From Achromobacter xylosoxidans (GTDB lineage Bacteria; Pseudomonadota; Gammaproteobacteria; Burkholderiales; Burkholderiaceae_B): a stretch of DNA of 64,000 bases. The number at the start of each line of letters is the position of its first letter. The stretch's first letter is position 1. The notes under the pieces are model-generated. The model had not been told where the DNA came from. It did no database searches and was given only the letters and a program-made list of their open reading frames with translations. The position numbers were made by a program, and so were the translations under genes. Location of the stretch: contig NZ_MTLG01000086.1 in assembly GCF_002192695.1 (NCBI RefSeq), positions 1 through 64,000 on the forward strand. Reading direction: 5' to 3'. Shown here piece after piece: positions 8,157 to 17,254 of the stretch.

Positions 8157-8534
8157 TCAAGCTCCCACGAACAGCATGATCCAGAGCACGATCATGGCGA
8201 TCAGGCCGAGCCAGCACGACCCCCAGAAACCGACGATCGGCCATTTCAGCGACAGGGGCGTCTTCTTCGGGTCGACGTGATCCAGCAGATCGTTGGCGTT
8301 GCCGATCAGCCAGAAACGCGTGCCGGGAAACATCAGGCGGAAGAAATAATCCAGCATGATGGACGCCTGGATCGCAAGCGGATACTGATTGAATTGACGG
8401 TGCTGCAGGTACGGGTGCTTCAGCTTGGCGTTGATCTGCTTGCTCTTGAAGAACAGCACGATGCCGCTGATCGTGCACGTGATGAAGCACAGCAGGAAGA
8501 GGCTGAAGGCCATGGCCATCGCGGGTGAGTACAT
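8157..8534 (-). CDS. small membrane protein of unknown function
   Basis: A 125-residue protein with a hydrophobic segment near residues 8-29 (MAFSLFLLCFITCTISGIVLFF) and another at about 100-124 (GFWGSCWLGLIAMIVLWIML), enclosing a hydrophilic middle with HPYLQHRQFNQYP and a PKKTP turn. This predicts an inner-membrane protein with two helices and a cytoplasmic or periplasmic loop of about 70 residues. I do not recognise the family. Starts at residues 6 or 8 are possible. It directly precedes the hydratase gene with 4 bp between them. Confidence 0.7.
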   Translation of the reverse strand: MYSPAMAMAFSLFLLCFITCTISGIVLFFKSKQINAKLKHPYLQHRQFNQYPLAIQASIMLDYFFRLMFPGTRFWLIGNANDLLDHVDPKKTPLSLKWPIVGFWGSCWLGLIAMIVLWIMLFVGA

Positions 8535-8670
8535 GGGGATCTCAGGAAGACGCGGTGCGCCGCGTTCGGATGAAAAGAAAGCCTGCGAAATATTGCTGGC
8601 CGTATTGTAGAAGGCTTGCCGCAGCCCCGTGTTCAGGGCTGCGTCAGCCGTCGCGCCGCGACGCGCAGGG

Positions 8671-9951
8671 TCAGCCGCGCACCTGGCCTTCGCCGCTCAG
8701 CACCCATTTCAGCGTGGTCAGGCCTTCCAGGCCGACCGGACCGCGCGCGTGCAGGCGGTTCGTGGAAATGCCGATCTCGGCGCCCAAGCCGTACTCGAAG
8801 CCGTCGGCGAAGCAGGTCGGCAGGTTGACGTACACCGAGCTGGAATCGACCTCGCGCTGGAAGCGCTGCGCGGCGGACAGGTCCTCGGTGACGATGGCAT
8901 CGGTATGGCCGGAGCCCCAGCGCGCGATGTGCTCGATGGCGTCGTCCAGCGTGTCGACGATGCGCACGGCCAGGATGGGGCCCAGGTATTCCGTGGCCCA
9001 GTCTTCTTCCGTGGCCGGCTTGGCATGCGGCAGCAGGGCCAGCGTGCGCGGGCAGCCGCGCAGCTCGACGCCGTGCTCGGTGAGCGCCGCGGCCAGGCTG
9101 GGCAGGATGGAAACGGCCGCCACCGCGTCGACCAGCAGGGTTTCCATGGCGCCGCAGATGCCGTAGCGATAGGTCTTGGCGTTGAAGGCGATGGCGTGCG
9201 CCTTGTCCGGATCCGCCGCCGCGTCGATGTAGACGTGGCAGTTGCCGTCCAGGTGCTTGATGAGCGGCACGCGCGCTTCCTGCGACAGGCGGGCGATCAG
9301 GCCCTTGCCGCCGCGCGGCACGATGACGTCGATGTGCTCGGTCATGGTGATGAGCTTGCCGACCGCGGCCCGGTCGGCCGTGGCGACGACCTGCACCGCG
9401 TCCTGCGGCAGGCCCGCGGCGGCCAGGCCGGTCTGCACGACGCGGCCCAGCGCGATATTGGAATGGAGGGCTTCGCTGCCGCCGCGCAGGATGGCGGCGT
9501 TGCCGGACTTCAGGCACAGCGCGGCCGCGTCTATGGTCACGTTGGGACGCGATTCATAGATGATGCCGATCACGCCCAGCGGCACGCGCATCTGCGCCAC
9601 GCGCATGCCGTTGGGGCGCACGCTGGTGGCGGTGATGCTGCCGATGGGATCCGGCAGGGCGGCGATCTGGCGCAGGCCTTCCGCCATGTGCGCCAGCGTC
9701 TTGTCCGACAGGGTCAGGCGGTCCAGCAGGGCCGGCTCCAGGCCGTTGCTGCGCGCCGCCGCCAGGTCTTTCTCGTTGGCGGCCTTGAGTTCGTCGTGGC
9801 TGGCGGCCAGGGCGTCGGCCATGGCCAGCAGCGCCTGGTTCTTGGCGGCGCCATTGGCGCGCATCATGGCGCGCGAGGCGCGGCGGGCGTTTTCGCCCAG
9901 GGTGATCATGGCAAGTTCGATGGAGGACGAGGACATGGCAGCGTCGATCAT
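8671..9951 (-). CDS. proA: gamma-glutamyl phosphate reductase (glutamate-5-semialdehyde dehydrogenase)
   Basis: The 426-residue enzyme catalyses the second step of proline synthesis, NADPH-dependent reduction of glutamyl-5-phosphate to the semialdehyde. ALDH-like sequence runs throughout: [39 protein letters not shown], and the catalytic Cys266 in [18 protein letters not shown]. The usual Asn after the Cys is Gly here, within normal ALDH-fold variation. An internal ATG at 9936 (MSSSSIEL) is an equally good start. It lies 114 bp downstream of holA on the same strand. No proB is in the window. Confidence 0.96.
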   Translation of the reverse strand: MIDAAMSSSSIELAMITLGENARRASRAMMRANGAAKNQALLAMADALAASHDELKAANEKDLAAARSNGLEPALLDRLTLSDKTLAHMAEGLRQIAALPDPIGSITATSVRPNGMRVAQMRVPLGVIGIIYESRPNVTIDAAALCLKSGNAAILRGGSEALHSNIALGRVVQTGLAAAGLPQDAVQVVATADRAAVGKLITMTEHIDVIVPRGGKGLIARLSQEARVPLIKHLDGNCHVYIDAAADPDKAHAIAFNAKTYRYGICGAMETLLVDAVAAVSILPSLAAALTEHGVELRGCPRTLALLPHAKPATEEDWATEYLGPILAVRIVDTLDDAIEHIARWGSGHTDAIVTEDLSAAQRFQREVDSSSVYVNLPTCFADGFEYGLGAEIGISTNRLHARGPVGLEGLTTLKWVLSGEGQVRG

Positions 9952-10065
9952 GAAAGTGGGGCGGCGCGGGCGCCGCCTGGAGATTCAGTGTATATCCGGC
10001 CGCAGGGCCGGGCGAATTCCAGCCGGATGGCTGGAGGGGAGGCGAAGGCGGCGGCTATGCCGCCT

Positions 10066-11121
10066 TCACGGTCGTCCGCCGGCGGCGGCGACGCGCAGCG
10101 CGAGCCGCGTCATTTCTTCCCAGGGATCGGACAGGCGGCCGGGCACCGACAAGCCCTTGATCAAGCGGTCCACTTCGTGGGCGTGCTGCACGGCGGCGGG
10201 CCACACGTTCGGCTGCACCCGGCCGAGCGCCTGCAGCGCCAGGCGCTCGTGCGCACCGAAGATGCGCAGGCGGCGCATCAGGCCGTTGACGTCCTGGCCC
10301 AGGGCGCGGGCTTCGGCGACGCGGGCCAGCAGGCGGATTTCCTCGCCGACCGCCCAGAGCACCAGCGGCAGGGCTTCGCCCTCGGCGCGCAGGCCGTCGA
10401 TCATGCGGATGGTGCGGCCGGTGTCGCCGGCGAGCATGGCGTCGCGCAGGCCAAAGACGTCGTAGCGCGCCACGTTCAGCACCGCGCGTTCCACGTCTTC
10501 CGCGGCCAGCTGGCCTTCGGGGTAGAGCAGGCCCAGCTTCTGGATTTCCTGGTGGGCCGCCAGCAGATTGCCTTCCACCTTGTCGGCCATCCATTGCAGC
10601 GTGGCGCCGTCGGCGCGCTGGTTCTGGCGCGCCAGGCGCATGCCGACCCAGGCGGGCAGGCGGCCGCGTTCGATGTTGGCGATATCGACCATCATGCCGC
10701 CGCGGCTCAAGGCCTGCACCCAGCGGCTTTCGCGGGTGGCCTTGTCCAGGCGGGGCAGGGCGATCAGGACGAGCGTGTCCGGATCCGCCTGCTTTTCGGC
10801 CTGTTCGGCCAGCTTGGCCAGGGTGTCGGCGCCGGCCTTGCCGGGCTTGCCGGTCGGGATCTTGATTTCAAGGATGCGGCGGTCGCCGAACAGCGACACG
10901 CTCTGGGTGGCGGCGGTGACCGAACTCCAGTCGCTGCGCGCATCCATCACCATGGACAGGCGGTCGGTGTACCCCGCGTTGCGGGCCGCGGCGCGCAGGG
11001 CGTCCACGGCCTCGGTCACGAGCAGGGGTTCATCGCCGGACACCGTGTAGAGCGGCGCCAGGCGGTTGCCTGGCCGCTGCAGGTGCTCGGCCAGGCGCTC
11101 CGCGTCCAGGGGTTGTGCCAT
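10066..11121 (-). CDS. holA: DNA polymerase III delta subunit
   Basis: The 351-residue product is the clamp-loader delta subunit, which opens the beta sliding clamp during replication. It shows the HolA pattern: LYTVSGDEPLLVTEAVDALR near residue 22, the clamp-contact region SLFGDRRILEIKIPTGKPG, and the C-terminal helical collar domain. The conserved Walker-like site is degenerate, as normal for delta. Its ATG directly follows the lptE stop (TAA-ATG), so it is in the leuS-lptE-holA operon, an order common in betaproteobacteria. Confidence 0.95.
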   Translation of the reverse strand: MAQPLDAERLAEHLQRPGNRLAPLYTVSGDEPLLVTEAVDALRAAARNAGYTDRLSMVMDARSDWSSVTAATQSVSLFGDRRILEIKIPTGKPGKAGADTLAKLAEQAEKQADPDTLVLIALPRLDKATRESRWVQALSRGGMMVDIANIERGRLPAWVGMRLARQNQRADGATLQWMADKVEGNLLAAHQEIQKLGLLYPEGQLAAEDVERAVLNVARYDVFGLRDAMLAGDTGRTIRMIDGLRAEGEALPLVLWAVGEEIRLLARVAEARALGQDVNGLMRRLRIFGAHERLALQALGRVQPNVWPAAVQHAHEVDRLIKGLSVPGRLSDPWEEMTRLALRVAAAGGRP

Positions 11122-11784
11122 TTAGCGCAGGATGGACGGGTCTGTGGTGGACGGCGTCTGCCACGGCGCGGGCGTGCGCTTCTGATCCGGCAGGGTCGGG
11201 TCGTACAGCGGAGTCTCGCCGTCTTCGGCGCGCTGTTCGGCATTCTCGAACGCGTTGCGCACTTCGGGCGCGGTCATGCGGCGCAGCAGGCGTGATACGA
11301 GATCACGTTGCATGGCCCGGTACAGCGTCTCGATCTGGCCTTGCTTGGCCTGCACGACCTGGTCGTCATACGGCATTTCACGGTAGATCGAGAGCGTCGT
11401 GTCCGGGATCAGGGCGCGGCCCTTGCTGTCGATGAGGCGGAACGTGTAGTTGATGCCGAGTTCGTATTCCTCGACGCGGCCCTGGGCGTTCAGCGACACC
11501 TCGCGCAAGGTACGGACCTCGTTGACCTGCTGCAAGATGGCCTGGGCGTCCTTGGGGGTTGCCACGAGCTTCGTGTCTGGAGACGCCGCGCGCAGCGCGC
11601 GGCGCACGTCGGCGCCAAACTGCGTGGTGTCGGAGATGCCGACGTACAGCGTCTGGAACGGCAGCGGGGTGACTCCCCGCAAGGCGAAGCCGCAGGCGGA
11701 AAGCAGCATGAACAGCGCCAGGCAGGCGCCGCGCAGCAGCCAGGACTGGCGGGGGGAATGCGTTTGTTGCCCGGCGAAGTGCAT
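11122..11784 (-). CDS. lptE: LPS-assembly lipoprotein LptE
   Basis: About 220 residues with a lipoprotein signal: a positive and hydrophobic N-terminus followed by the lipobox LLSAC, so mature Cys sits near residue 31. LptE plugs the LptD barrel in the outer membrane and delivers LPS to the surface. The domain after the lipobox matches the family (CGFALRG..PLPFQTLYV, then LREVSLNAQGRVEEYEL). The ATG at 11784 has a GAGGT site 5 bases upstream; an in-frame ATG at 11796 overlapping the leuS stop is also possible. It lies between leuS and holA, the standard context. Confidence 0.93.
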   Translation of the reverse strand: MHFAGQQTHSPRQSWLLRGACLALFMLLSACGFALRGVTPLPFQTLYVGISDTTQFGADVRRALRAASPDTKLVATPKDAQAILQQVNEVRTLREVSLNAQGRVEEYELGINYTFRLIDSKGRALIPDTTLSIYREMPYDDQVVQAKQGQIETLYRAMQRDLVSRLLRRMTAPEVRNAFENAEQRAEDGETPLYDPTLPDQKRTPAPWQTPSTTDPSILR

Positions 11785-11795
11785 GCTTGACCTCA

Positions 11796-14465
11796 TCAGC
11801 CTACGACGTTGACCAGTTTGCCCGGAACCACGATGACGCGCTTGGGCGGACGGCCTTCCAGGAAGCGGGCGACCTCTTCCTGGGATGCCGCGAGCTTCTC
11901 GATGTCTTCCTTGGCGGCCTTGGCGGCCACGCGGATGGAGCCGCGCAGCTTGCCGTTGACCTGGAGCATCAGCTCGATCTCGTCGGCGACCAGCGCCGCT
12001 TCGTCCACGTGCGGCCAGGGCGCGTCGAGCAGGTCGCCCAACTCGTGGGCGTAGCCCAGGTCGCGCCACAGGTGCCAGGTGATGTGCGGCACCACGGGGT
12101 ACAGCACGCGCAGCAGCACGCCCAGCGTTTCGGCGTAGGCGGCATCCGCGGCGGCGCCTTCGGGCAGCTTGGCGTCGTCGATGGCGTTGAGCATCTTCAT
12201 GCAGGCGGACACGACGGTGTTGTACTGGATGCGCTGGTAGTCGTAGTCGGCTTGCTTGAGCAGGCCGTAGACTTCGCGGCGCAGGTCCTTGACCGGGGCC
12301 GGCGCCTGGGCCCAGTCGGCGCCGTGGGCCAGGCCGCGCGCGATGGCTTCGCGCTGGCCGTAGCTGATGGACCAGAGGCGGCGCAGGAAGCGGTTGGAGC
12401 CTTCGACGCCCGAGTCGGACCATTCAAGGGTCTGTTCCGGCGGGCTGGCGAACATGACGAACAGGCGAGCCGTGTCGGCGCCCAGAGTGTCGATCAGCGA
12501 TTGCGGGTCGACGCCGTTGTTCTTGGACTTGGACATCGTGCCCACGCCGCCGTAGGTGATGGCCGAGCCGTCCGACTGCAGCTTGGCGCCGACGATGGCG
12601 CCGCGCTCGTCGTAGACGTTTTCGACGTCTTCGGGCCAGAAGTACTCGATGCCGCCCTGGGGCGTCTTGCGCGAATAGATATGGTTCAGCACCATGCCTT
12701 GGCACAGCAGCTTGGTGAAGGGCTCGTCGAAGTTGAGCAAGCCCATGTCGCGCATGACCTTGGTCCAGAAACGGGCGTACAGCAGGTGGAGCACCGCGTG
12801 TTCGATGCCGCCGATGTACTGGTCCATCGGCATCCAGTAGTCATTGCGCGCATCGACCATGGCCTGGTCGTTGCCTGGCGAGGTGTAGCGCATGAAATAC
12901 CAGGACGAGTCCACGAAGGTGTCCATCGTGTCCGTTTCGCGGCGCGCCGGCTTGCCGCAGCTGGGGCAGGCGCAGGACAGGAAGGCTTCGTTCTTGGCCA
13001 GCGGGTTGCCGCTGCCGTCGGGGATGAGGTCGTCGGGCAGGACCACCGGCAGGTCTTTTTCCGGAACCGGGACCGGGCCGCAATCCGCGCAGTGGATGAT
13101 GGGGATGGGGGTGCCCCAATAGCGCTGGCGCGAGATGCCCCAGTCGCGCAGGCGCCAGGTGGTCTGCTTTTCGCCCAGGCCTTGCGCGCCGAGGTCGACG
13201 GCGATGGCGTCGACGGCTTCCTTGTGCGAGAGGCCGTCGTACTTGCCCGAGTTGATGGTGCGACCGGCCTGCTTGTCGCCGTACCACTCCTGCCAGGCGT
13301 GGGTGGAGTATTCCTTGCCGGCCACGTCCACGACCTGCACGATGGGCAGCTCATATTTCTTGGCGAAGGCGAAATCGCGCTCGTCATGCGCCGGCACGCC
13401 CATCACGGCGCCGTCGCCGTAGCTCATGAGCACATAGTTGCCGACCCAGACCTCGACCTCGGCGCCCGTGACCGGGTGCGTGACGTACAGGCCCGTGGGC
13501 ATGCCTTCCTTTTCGCGCGTGGCCATTTCGGCCTCGGTCGTGCCGCCCAGCTTGCATTGCTCGATGAATGCGGCCAGCTCCGGATTGGACAAGGCGGCCT
13601 GCGTGGCCAGGGGGTGTTCCGGCGCCACGGCGCAGAAGGTCACGCCCATGATGGTGTCGGCGCGGGTGGTGAAGACGTACAGCTTGCCGTCCTGGATCAG
13701 CTGGCCGTCCTGGCCGGCGATCTGGTGCGGGAAGGCGAAGCGCAGGCCCTCGGACTTGCCGATCCAGTTTTCCTGCATCAGTCGCACGCGCTCGGGCCAG
13801 CCGGGCAGGTCGTTCTGGACGGCGCCCAGCAGTTCGTCGGCGTAATCGGTGATGCGCAGGTAGTAGCCGGGGATCTCGCGCTTTTCAACCAGCGCGCCCG
13901 AGCGCCAGCCGCGGCCGTCGATGACCTGCTCGTTGGCCAGCACGGTCTGGTCCACCGGATCCCAGTTGACGACCTGGGTCTTGCGATAAGCGACGCCCTT
14001 TTCCAGCATCTTGAGGAACAGCCACTGGTTCCACTTGTAGTACTGGGGGTCGCAGGCGCACATTTCGCGCGACCAGTCGATCGCCAGCCCCATCGCCTTC
14101 ATCTGCTTCTTCATGTAGGCGATGTTGTCGTACGTCCACTTCGCCGGCGGCACCTTGGACTTGATGGCGGCGTTTTCCGCCGGCATGCCGAAGGCGTCCC
14201 AGCCCATGGGCATCAGGACGTTGTAGCCGCGCATGCGCAGCTGGCGGGCCATCATGTCGTTGATGGTGTAGTTGCGCACGTGGCCCATGTGCAGCTTGCC
14301 GCTGGGGTAGGGCAGCATGGAGCAGGCGTAGAACTTCGGCTTTTCGGAGCCGTCGGCGTTCTGCGCGTGTTCATGGACCAGGTAGACGTCGCGGGCCTGC
14401 CAGTCTTGGTGGGCGGCTGCTTCGACGGTAGTGGGGAGGTAACGTTCCTGCATGGGCTCGTGCAC
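11796..14465 (-). CDS. leuS: leucyl-tRNA synthetase
   Basis: The 889-residue class I aminoacyl-tRNA synthetase is full length. HIGH appears as HMGH at residues 59-62 after the MLPYPSGK lead-in, and KMSKS appears as MSKSKNNG. The CP1 editing domain includes TTRADTIMG, and the Cys-rich zinc-domain region is present (HCADCG ... CPSCGKP). It charges tRNA-Leu and hydrolyses misacylated products. It starts the leuS-lptE-holA operon, with a possible terminator or leader hairpin directly upstream. Confidence 0.98.
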   Translation of the reverse strand: MHEPMQERYLPTTVEAAAHQDWQARDVYLVHEHAQNADGSEKPKFYACSMLPYPSGKLHMGHVRNYTINDMMARQLRMRGYNVLMPMGWDAFGMPAENAAIKSKVPPAKWTYDNIAYMKKQMKAMGLAIDWSREMCACDPQYYKWNQWLFLKMLEKGVAYRKTQVVNWDPVDQTVLANEQVIDGRGWRSGALVEKREIPGYYLRITDYADELLGAVQNDLPGWPERVRLMQENWIGKSEGLRFAFPHQIAGQDGQLIQDGKLYVFTTRADTIMGVTFCAVAPEHPLATQAALSNPELAAFIEQCKLGGTTEAEMATREKEGMPTGLYVTHPVTGAEVEVWVGNYVLMSYGDGAVMGVPAHDERDFAFAKKYELPIVQVVDVAGKEYSTHAWQEWYGDKQAGRTINSGKYDGLSHKEAVDAIAVDLGAQGLGEKQTTWRLRDWGISRQRYWGTPIPIIHCADCGPVPVPEKDLPVVLPDDLIPDGSGNPLAKNEAFLSCACPSCGKPARRETDTMDTFVDSSWYFMRYTSPGNDQAMVDARNDYWMPMDQYIGGIEHAVLHLLYARFWTKVMRDMGLLNFDEPFTKLLCQGMVLNHIYSRKTPQGGIEYFWPEDVENVYDERGAIVGAKLQSDGSAITYGGVGTMSKSKNNGVDPQSLIDTLGADTARLFVMFASPPEQTLEWSDSGVEGSNRFLRRLWSISYGQREAIARGLAHGADWAQAPAPVKDLRREVYGLLKQADYDYQRIQYNTVVSACMKMLNAIDDAKLPEGAAADAAYAETLGVLLRVLYPVVPHITWHLWRDLGYAHELGDLLDAPWPHVDEAALVADEIELMLQVNGKLRGSIRVAAKAAKEDIEKLAASQEEVARFLEGRPPKRVIVVPGKLVNVVG

Positions 14466-14471
14466 GGTGGC

Positions 14472-14513
14472 AAAAAAAGGGTGAGCCGCCTCGCCGCGCG
14501 GGCGCGGAGGCGG
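14472..14513 (-). terminator. hairpin plus U tract between MFS gene and leuS
   Basis: On the minus strand CCGCCTC (14513-14507) pairs with GAGGCGG (14492-14486), with further GC pairing in the loop. Seven U (14478-14472) follow after a 7-base gap. It lies between the MFS stop and the leuS ATG, so it probably ends the MFS transcript. The offset U tract makes it weaker than a standard terminator, and a leuS leader role is possible. Confidence 0.5.
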
Positions 14514-14538
14514 TCAAAACCCCTGATTATAGGAGGTG

Positions 14539-15759
14539 CTAGGCGCGGGCAGGGGACGGAGCCGTTTCAGGGATGCGCGCGCTGGGCGCAAGGGTGCCAT
14601 AAACCAGCGTAATCACCCCGAGGACGGCGCCCGCCGTGACCACGCCGGGCCAGCCAAAATGGGCGTACAGCCAGGACGATACCAGTGAACCGGATGCTCC
14701 GCCGATGAAGTAGCTGGTCATGTAGCCCGCCGTCAGCCGGCTGCGCGCCTCGGGGCGCAGCCGGTAGAGGGAGCTGGTATTGGTGACGTGCACGCCCTGG
14801 ATCGCCAGGTCCTGTACCAGGATGCCGGCCAGCAGGGCCAGCACCGACGCCTGGCCGAACGCCATCAGTCCCCAGGAACCCAGCAGCAACAGCAGCCCGA
14901 CGCGGGTGGCCAGGTTGCCCAGGCCCCGATCGGCCAGGCGGCCGAAACGGTTGGCGGCGTAGGCGCCAGCGGCGCCCGCCAGGCCGAACAGGCCGATGGC
15001 GGTGTTGCTGTATTGATAGGGCGGGCTGGACAGCAGGAAGGTCAGTGGCGTCCACAGCATGCTGAAGGCCGCGAACAGCAGCCCGCCCAGCAGCGAACGG
15101 GCGCGGAACAGCGGTTCCTCGACGAACATGCGCAGGATCGAGCCCAGGAGGCGCGGATAGCTCAGCCCGGCGGGGCTCTGGTGGCGCGGAAGCAGGCGCC
15201 ATAGCGCGGCGGACATGATCAGCATCAGGATCGCCGCCACCCAGTACACCGTGCGCCAGCTGCCCACGTCGGCCAGCACCCCCGCGACGGTGCGGGCCAG
15301 CAGGATGCCCAGCAGCAGCCCGCTCATGACGGTGCCTACCGCCTTGCCCCTTTCGTGGGGCGCGGCCAGCGTCGCGGCGTAGGGCACCAGGATCTGCGCC
15401 ACCACGGACAGCATGCCGGTCAGCGCCGTGCCCAGGATCAGCACGGTGATGTTCGGGGCGAAGGCGGAAATCAGCAGGCCGCCCGAGGACAGCAGGCTCA
15501 TCAGCACGATCAGGCCGCGGCGCTCGAACATGTCGCCCAGCGGTACCAGCAGCATCAAGCCGACTGCGTAGCTCAATTGCGCCGTGGTGACGATGCTGCC
15601 GGCCGTGGCGGTGGACAGCGAGAATTGCTCGCTGATGGTGTGCAGCAGCGGTTGCGCGTAGTAGTTGCTGGCGACCGCGAGGCCGGTGGCCACCGACATC
15701 AGCAGGATGATGGGCGCGGTCAGCGTGGGCGTCTGGGAGGACTGGGTGGCGGAAGTCAT
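14539..15759 (-). CDS. MFS transporter, DHA1 type (YnfM-like)
   Basis: The 406-residue protein has about 12 hydrophobic segments and MFS loop motifs (GDMFERRGLIVLM after TM2). It resembles the YnfM/AraJ-like drug or sugar efflux group by the N-terminal region LATGLAVASNYYAQPLLHTI, which is characteristic of YnfM-type proteins. It sits downstream of a MarR regulator on the same strand, a common arrangement for efflux pumps induced by toxic aromatic compounds. The substrate cannot be told. Confidence 0.87.
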   Translation of the reverse strand: MTSATQSSQTPTLTAPIILLMSVATGLAVASNYYAQPLLHTISEQFSLSTATAGSIVTTAQLSYAVGLMLLVPLGDMFERRGLIVLMSLLSSGGLLISAFAPNITVLILGTALTGMLSVVAQILVPYAATLAAPHERGKAVGTVMSGLLLGILLARTVAGVLADVGSWRTVYWVAAILMLIMSAALWRLLPRHQSPAGLSYPRLLGSILRMFVEEPLFRARSLLGGLLFAAFSMLWTPLTFLLSSPPYQYSNTAIGLFGLAGAAGAYAANRFGRLADRGLGNLATRVGLLLLLGSWGLMAFGQASVLALLAGILVQDLAIQGVHVTNTSSLYRLRPEARSRLTAGYMTSYFIGGASGSLVSSWLYAHFGWPGVVTAGAVLGVITLVYGTLAPSARIPETAPSPARA

Positions 15760-15809
15760 GGATCTGGAACGGGGTGGGGGAGCTGCGGGTGGAGCGCGGG
15801 GCGGCAGGC

Positions 15810-16322
15810 TTAGACGCCGACGCCGCCAGGCGTTTCCTGGTCCTGCTTGATCAGCAGTTTCCTGAGCAGGCCAGCCAGTTGCTTGCGCTCGCTGGCGGCC
15901 AGGGGCTCGAGCAGTTCATTGAGGTCCTTCAGGTAGTCCTTGAGCACCAGCTTGATGGTGCGCAGGCCTTCGGCCGTGAGCGACACGATGACGCCGCGCC
16001 GGTCTTCCGGATTGGGGCTGCGCGTGAGCAGTCCGGCCTGTTCCAGGCGATCGAGCCGGTTGGTCATCGCGCCGGAGGTCAGCAGGAGGGCCTCCACCAG
16101 TTTTTGCGGATTCAGCGCGTAGGGCGCGCCGCCGCGATACAGCGTGGCCAGCACGTCGAATTCGCCCTGGTGCAGGCCGTAGTTGCGGAAGCTGCGGTTC
16201 ACGTTGCGGGCGGCCAGCGCGTTCAGGCGGAACACGCGGGTGACGACGGACATGGCGGCGAAGTCCTGGGAGGGACATTCGCGGGTCCATTGCGAGATCA
16301 CCAGATCGACGAGGTCATTCAT
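15810..16322 (-). CDS. MarR-family transcriptional regulator
   Basis: The 170-residue protein has the MarR winged helix-turn-helix: GEFDVLATLYRGGAPYALNPQKL, the recognition helix LTSGAMTNRLDRLEQAGLL, and the wing RSPNPEDRRGVIVSLT with its conserved DxRR. It probably represses itself and the MFS gene 50 bp downstream until a small-molecule ligand is bound. A paired-repeat AT-rich site directly upstream is the likely operator. Confidence 0.92.
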   Translation of the reverse strand: MNDLVDLVISQWTRECPSQDFAAMSVVTRVFRLNALAARNVNRSFRNYGLHQGEFDVLATLYRGGAPYALNPQKLVEALLLTSGAMTNRLDRLEQAGLLTRSPNPEDRRGVIVSLTAEGLRTIKLVLKDYLKDLNELLEPLAASERKQLAGLLRKLLIKQDQETPGGVGV

Positions 16323-16343
16323 GGGTAGACGGTGTTTATTTTT

Positions 16344-16369
16344 ACATGAAGTATCTTAACATGAAGATA
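16344..16369 (-). promoter_or_regulatory. candidate MarR operator
   Basis: Just upstream of the MarR start (16322), in a short AT-rich patch, ACATGAAG occurs twice in direct orientation (16344-16351 and 16359-16366), and TATCTT (16352-16357) / AAGATA (16364-16369) form an inverted repeat spaced by 6 bp. The roughly 18-bp dyad is the size a MarR dimer binds. Autoregulation is inferred from position. Confidence 0.5.
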
Positions 16370-16412
16370 AATTGAGAGGGCCGGCCCATGCGCCGCATGC
16401 GCCGGCCGCGGC

Positions 16413-16451
16413 AAAAAAAGAAGGGCCCGCCTCTTGCGAGGCGGGCCCTTC
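16413..16451 (-). terminator. Rho-independent terminator of the HU/H1-like gene
   Basis: On the minus strand a perfect 14-bp stem (GAAGGGCCCGCCTC, loop GCAA, GAGGCGGGCCCTTC) is followed by seven U (16419-16413). It lies 26 bases past the HU-like stop codon at 16477 and insulates that gene from the MarR-MFS unit. Confidence 0.92.
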
Positions 16452-16476
16452 CGGCTTGACCGGAACTACGCGCGGA

Positions 16477-16947
16477 TTACTGCGCGGCGTCCTTCAGCTT
16501 CTTGAGCGGGCGAACCTTCACCTTGACCGAAGCCGGCTTGGCGGGGAACCAGCGCTCTTCACCGGTGAACGGATCCTTGCCGAAGCGCTTGGCCTTGGCG
16601 GGAACCTTCTGCACGGCAACCTTGAACAGGCCGGGCAGCGTGAATTCGCCAGCGCCCTTCTTGTCCACGGAGCCCAGCACCGAGGTTTCCAGGCTGGCCA
16701 GGACGGCCTTGACCGACTTGGCTTCGACGCCGGATTGCTCGACGATGTAGGCGATGAGCTGGGTCTTGTTCAGAGCAGCCTTGATGGCCTTGGGGGCAGC
16801 AGCGACCTTCTTGGCGGCGACGACCTTCTTGACAGCCGGCTTGGCAGCGGGCTTCACAGCGGGTTTGGCAGCAGTTGCCTTCTTTGCGGGCGCCTTGGCG
16901 GCGGGCTTGGTGACTTTCTTGGCAGGAGCTTTTGCTTTCGTGGCCAT
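16477..16947 (-). CDS. HU-family DNA-binding protein with histone H1-like Lys/Ala/Pro tail
   Basis: The 156-residue protein has two parts. Residues 1 to about 58 are low complexity, made of AKK, PAAK and KPA units like eukaryotic H1 tails and Bordetella histone-like proteins. Residues 60-150 form an HU/IHF-type domain: LNKTQLIAYIVEQSGV, LPGLFKVAVQKVPAK, FGKDPFTGEERWFPAK and KVKVRPLKKLKD. HU domains bind and bend DNA; the tail would add non-specific contacts. The ATG at 16947 is used. It has its own terminator and is probably monocistronic and highly expressed. Confidence 0.9.
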   Translation of the reverse strand: MATKAKAPAKKVTKPAAKAPAKKATAAKPAVKPAAKPAVKKVVAAKKVAAAPKAIKAALNKTQLIAYIVEQSGVEAKSVKAVLASLETSVLGSVDKKGAGEFTLPGLFKVAVQKVPAKAKRFGKDPFTGEERWFPAKPASVKVKVRPLKKLKDAAQ

Positions 16948-17254
16948 GGTCAAAATCCGTATGTTGAGGTCATGGAGCAGCGCGCGCGCCGGATATCGGC
17001 GTTTAACGCTACGCGGCCGATGATAGCGGAAGAGTGACGTTCAATGCGGTTTTCTAACGGGTTTTTGGCCCTTGTTTGTTGTTTTCGACACAGAAAGTGC
17101 TTTGTAGAAGGGCTCCAGCAAGATGTGGTGACATCCATCGCGCAATTTTTCAGGTGTCGCAGGCACTGAACCAACTGCGCCGCGCGTGTTCCAATTGCGT
17201 GCCCTGCGCGATACCTGCGCGGGAAAAACCAAGCATGGAAGTGAAGCAAGCCCT
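16948..17254. other. intergenic region between divergent HU-like and dacC genes
   Basis: This 307-bp non-coding stretch must hold both promoters. It is less GC-rich than the neighbouring genes, especially around 17040-17110. A TATCAT-like -10 box can be drawn on the minus strand (17020-17025), but no convincing -35 box accompanies it. I see no RNA gene, repeat or terminator here. Confidence 0.5.

Noticed and set aside
8629-11295. An open frame of about 890 codons opposite proA and holA
   Set aside because: It is antisense to two well-supported genes and runs through their junction with no domain or ribosome-binding site.
11787-14612. An open frame of about 940 codons antisense to leuS
   Set aside because: It mirrors the leuS reading frame in GC-rich DNA, has no recognisable motif and contains low-complexity His/Val/Gly/Asp-rich sequence, while leuS has all its catalytic motifs.
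16790-16947. The Lys/Ala-rich HU tail as a DNA tandem repeat array
   Set aside because: The protein units are similar, but the DNA copies diverge in codon use and length, so it is not a clean tandem repeat.
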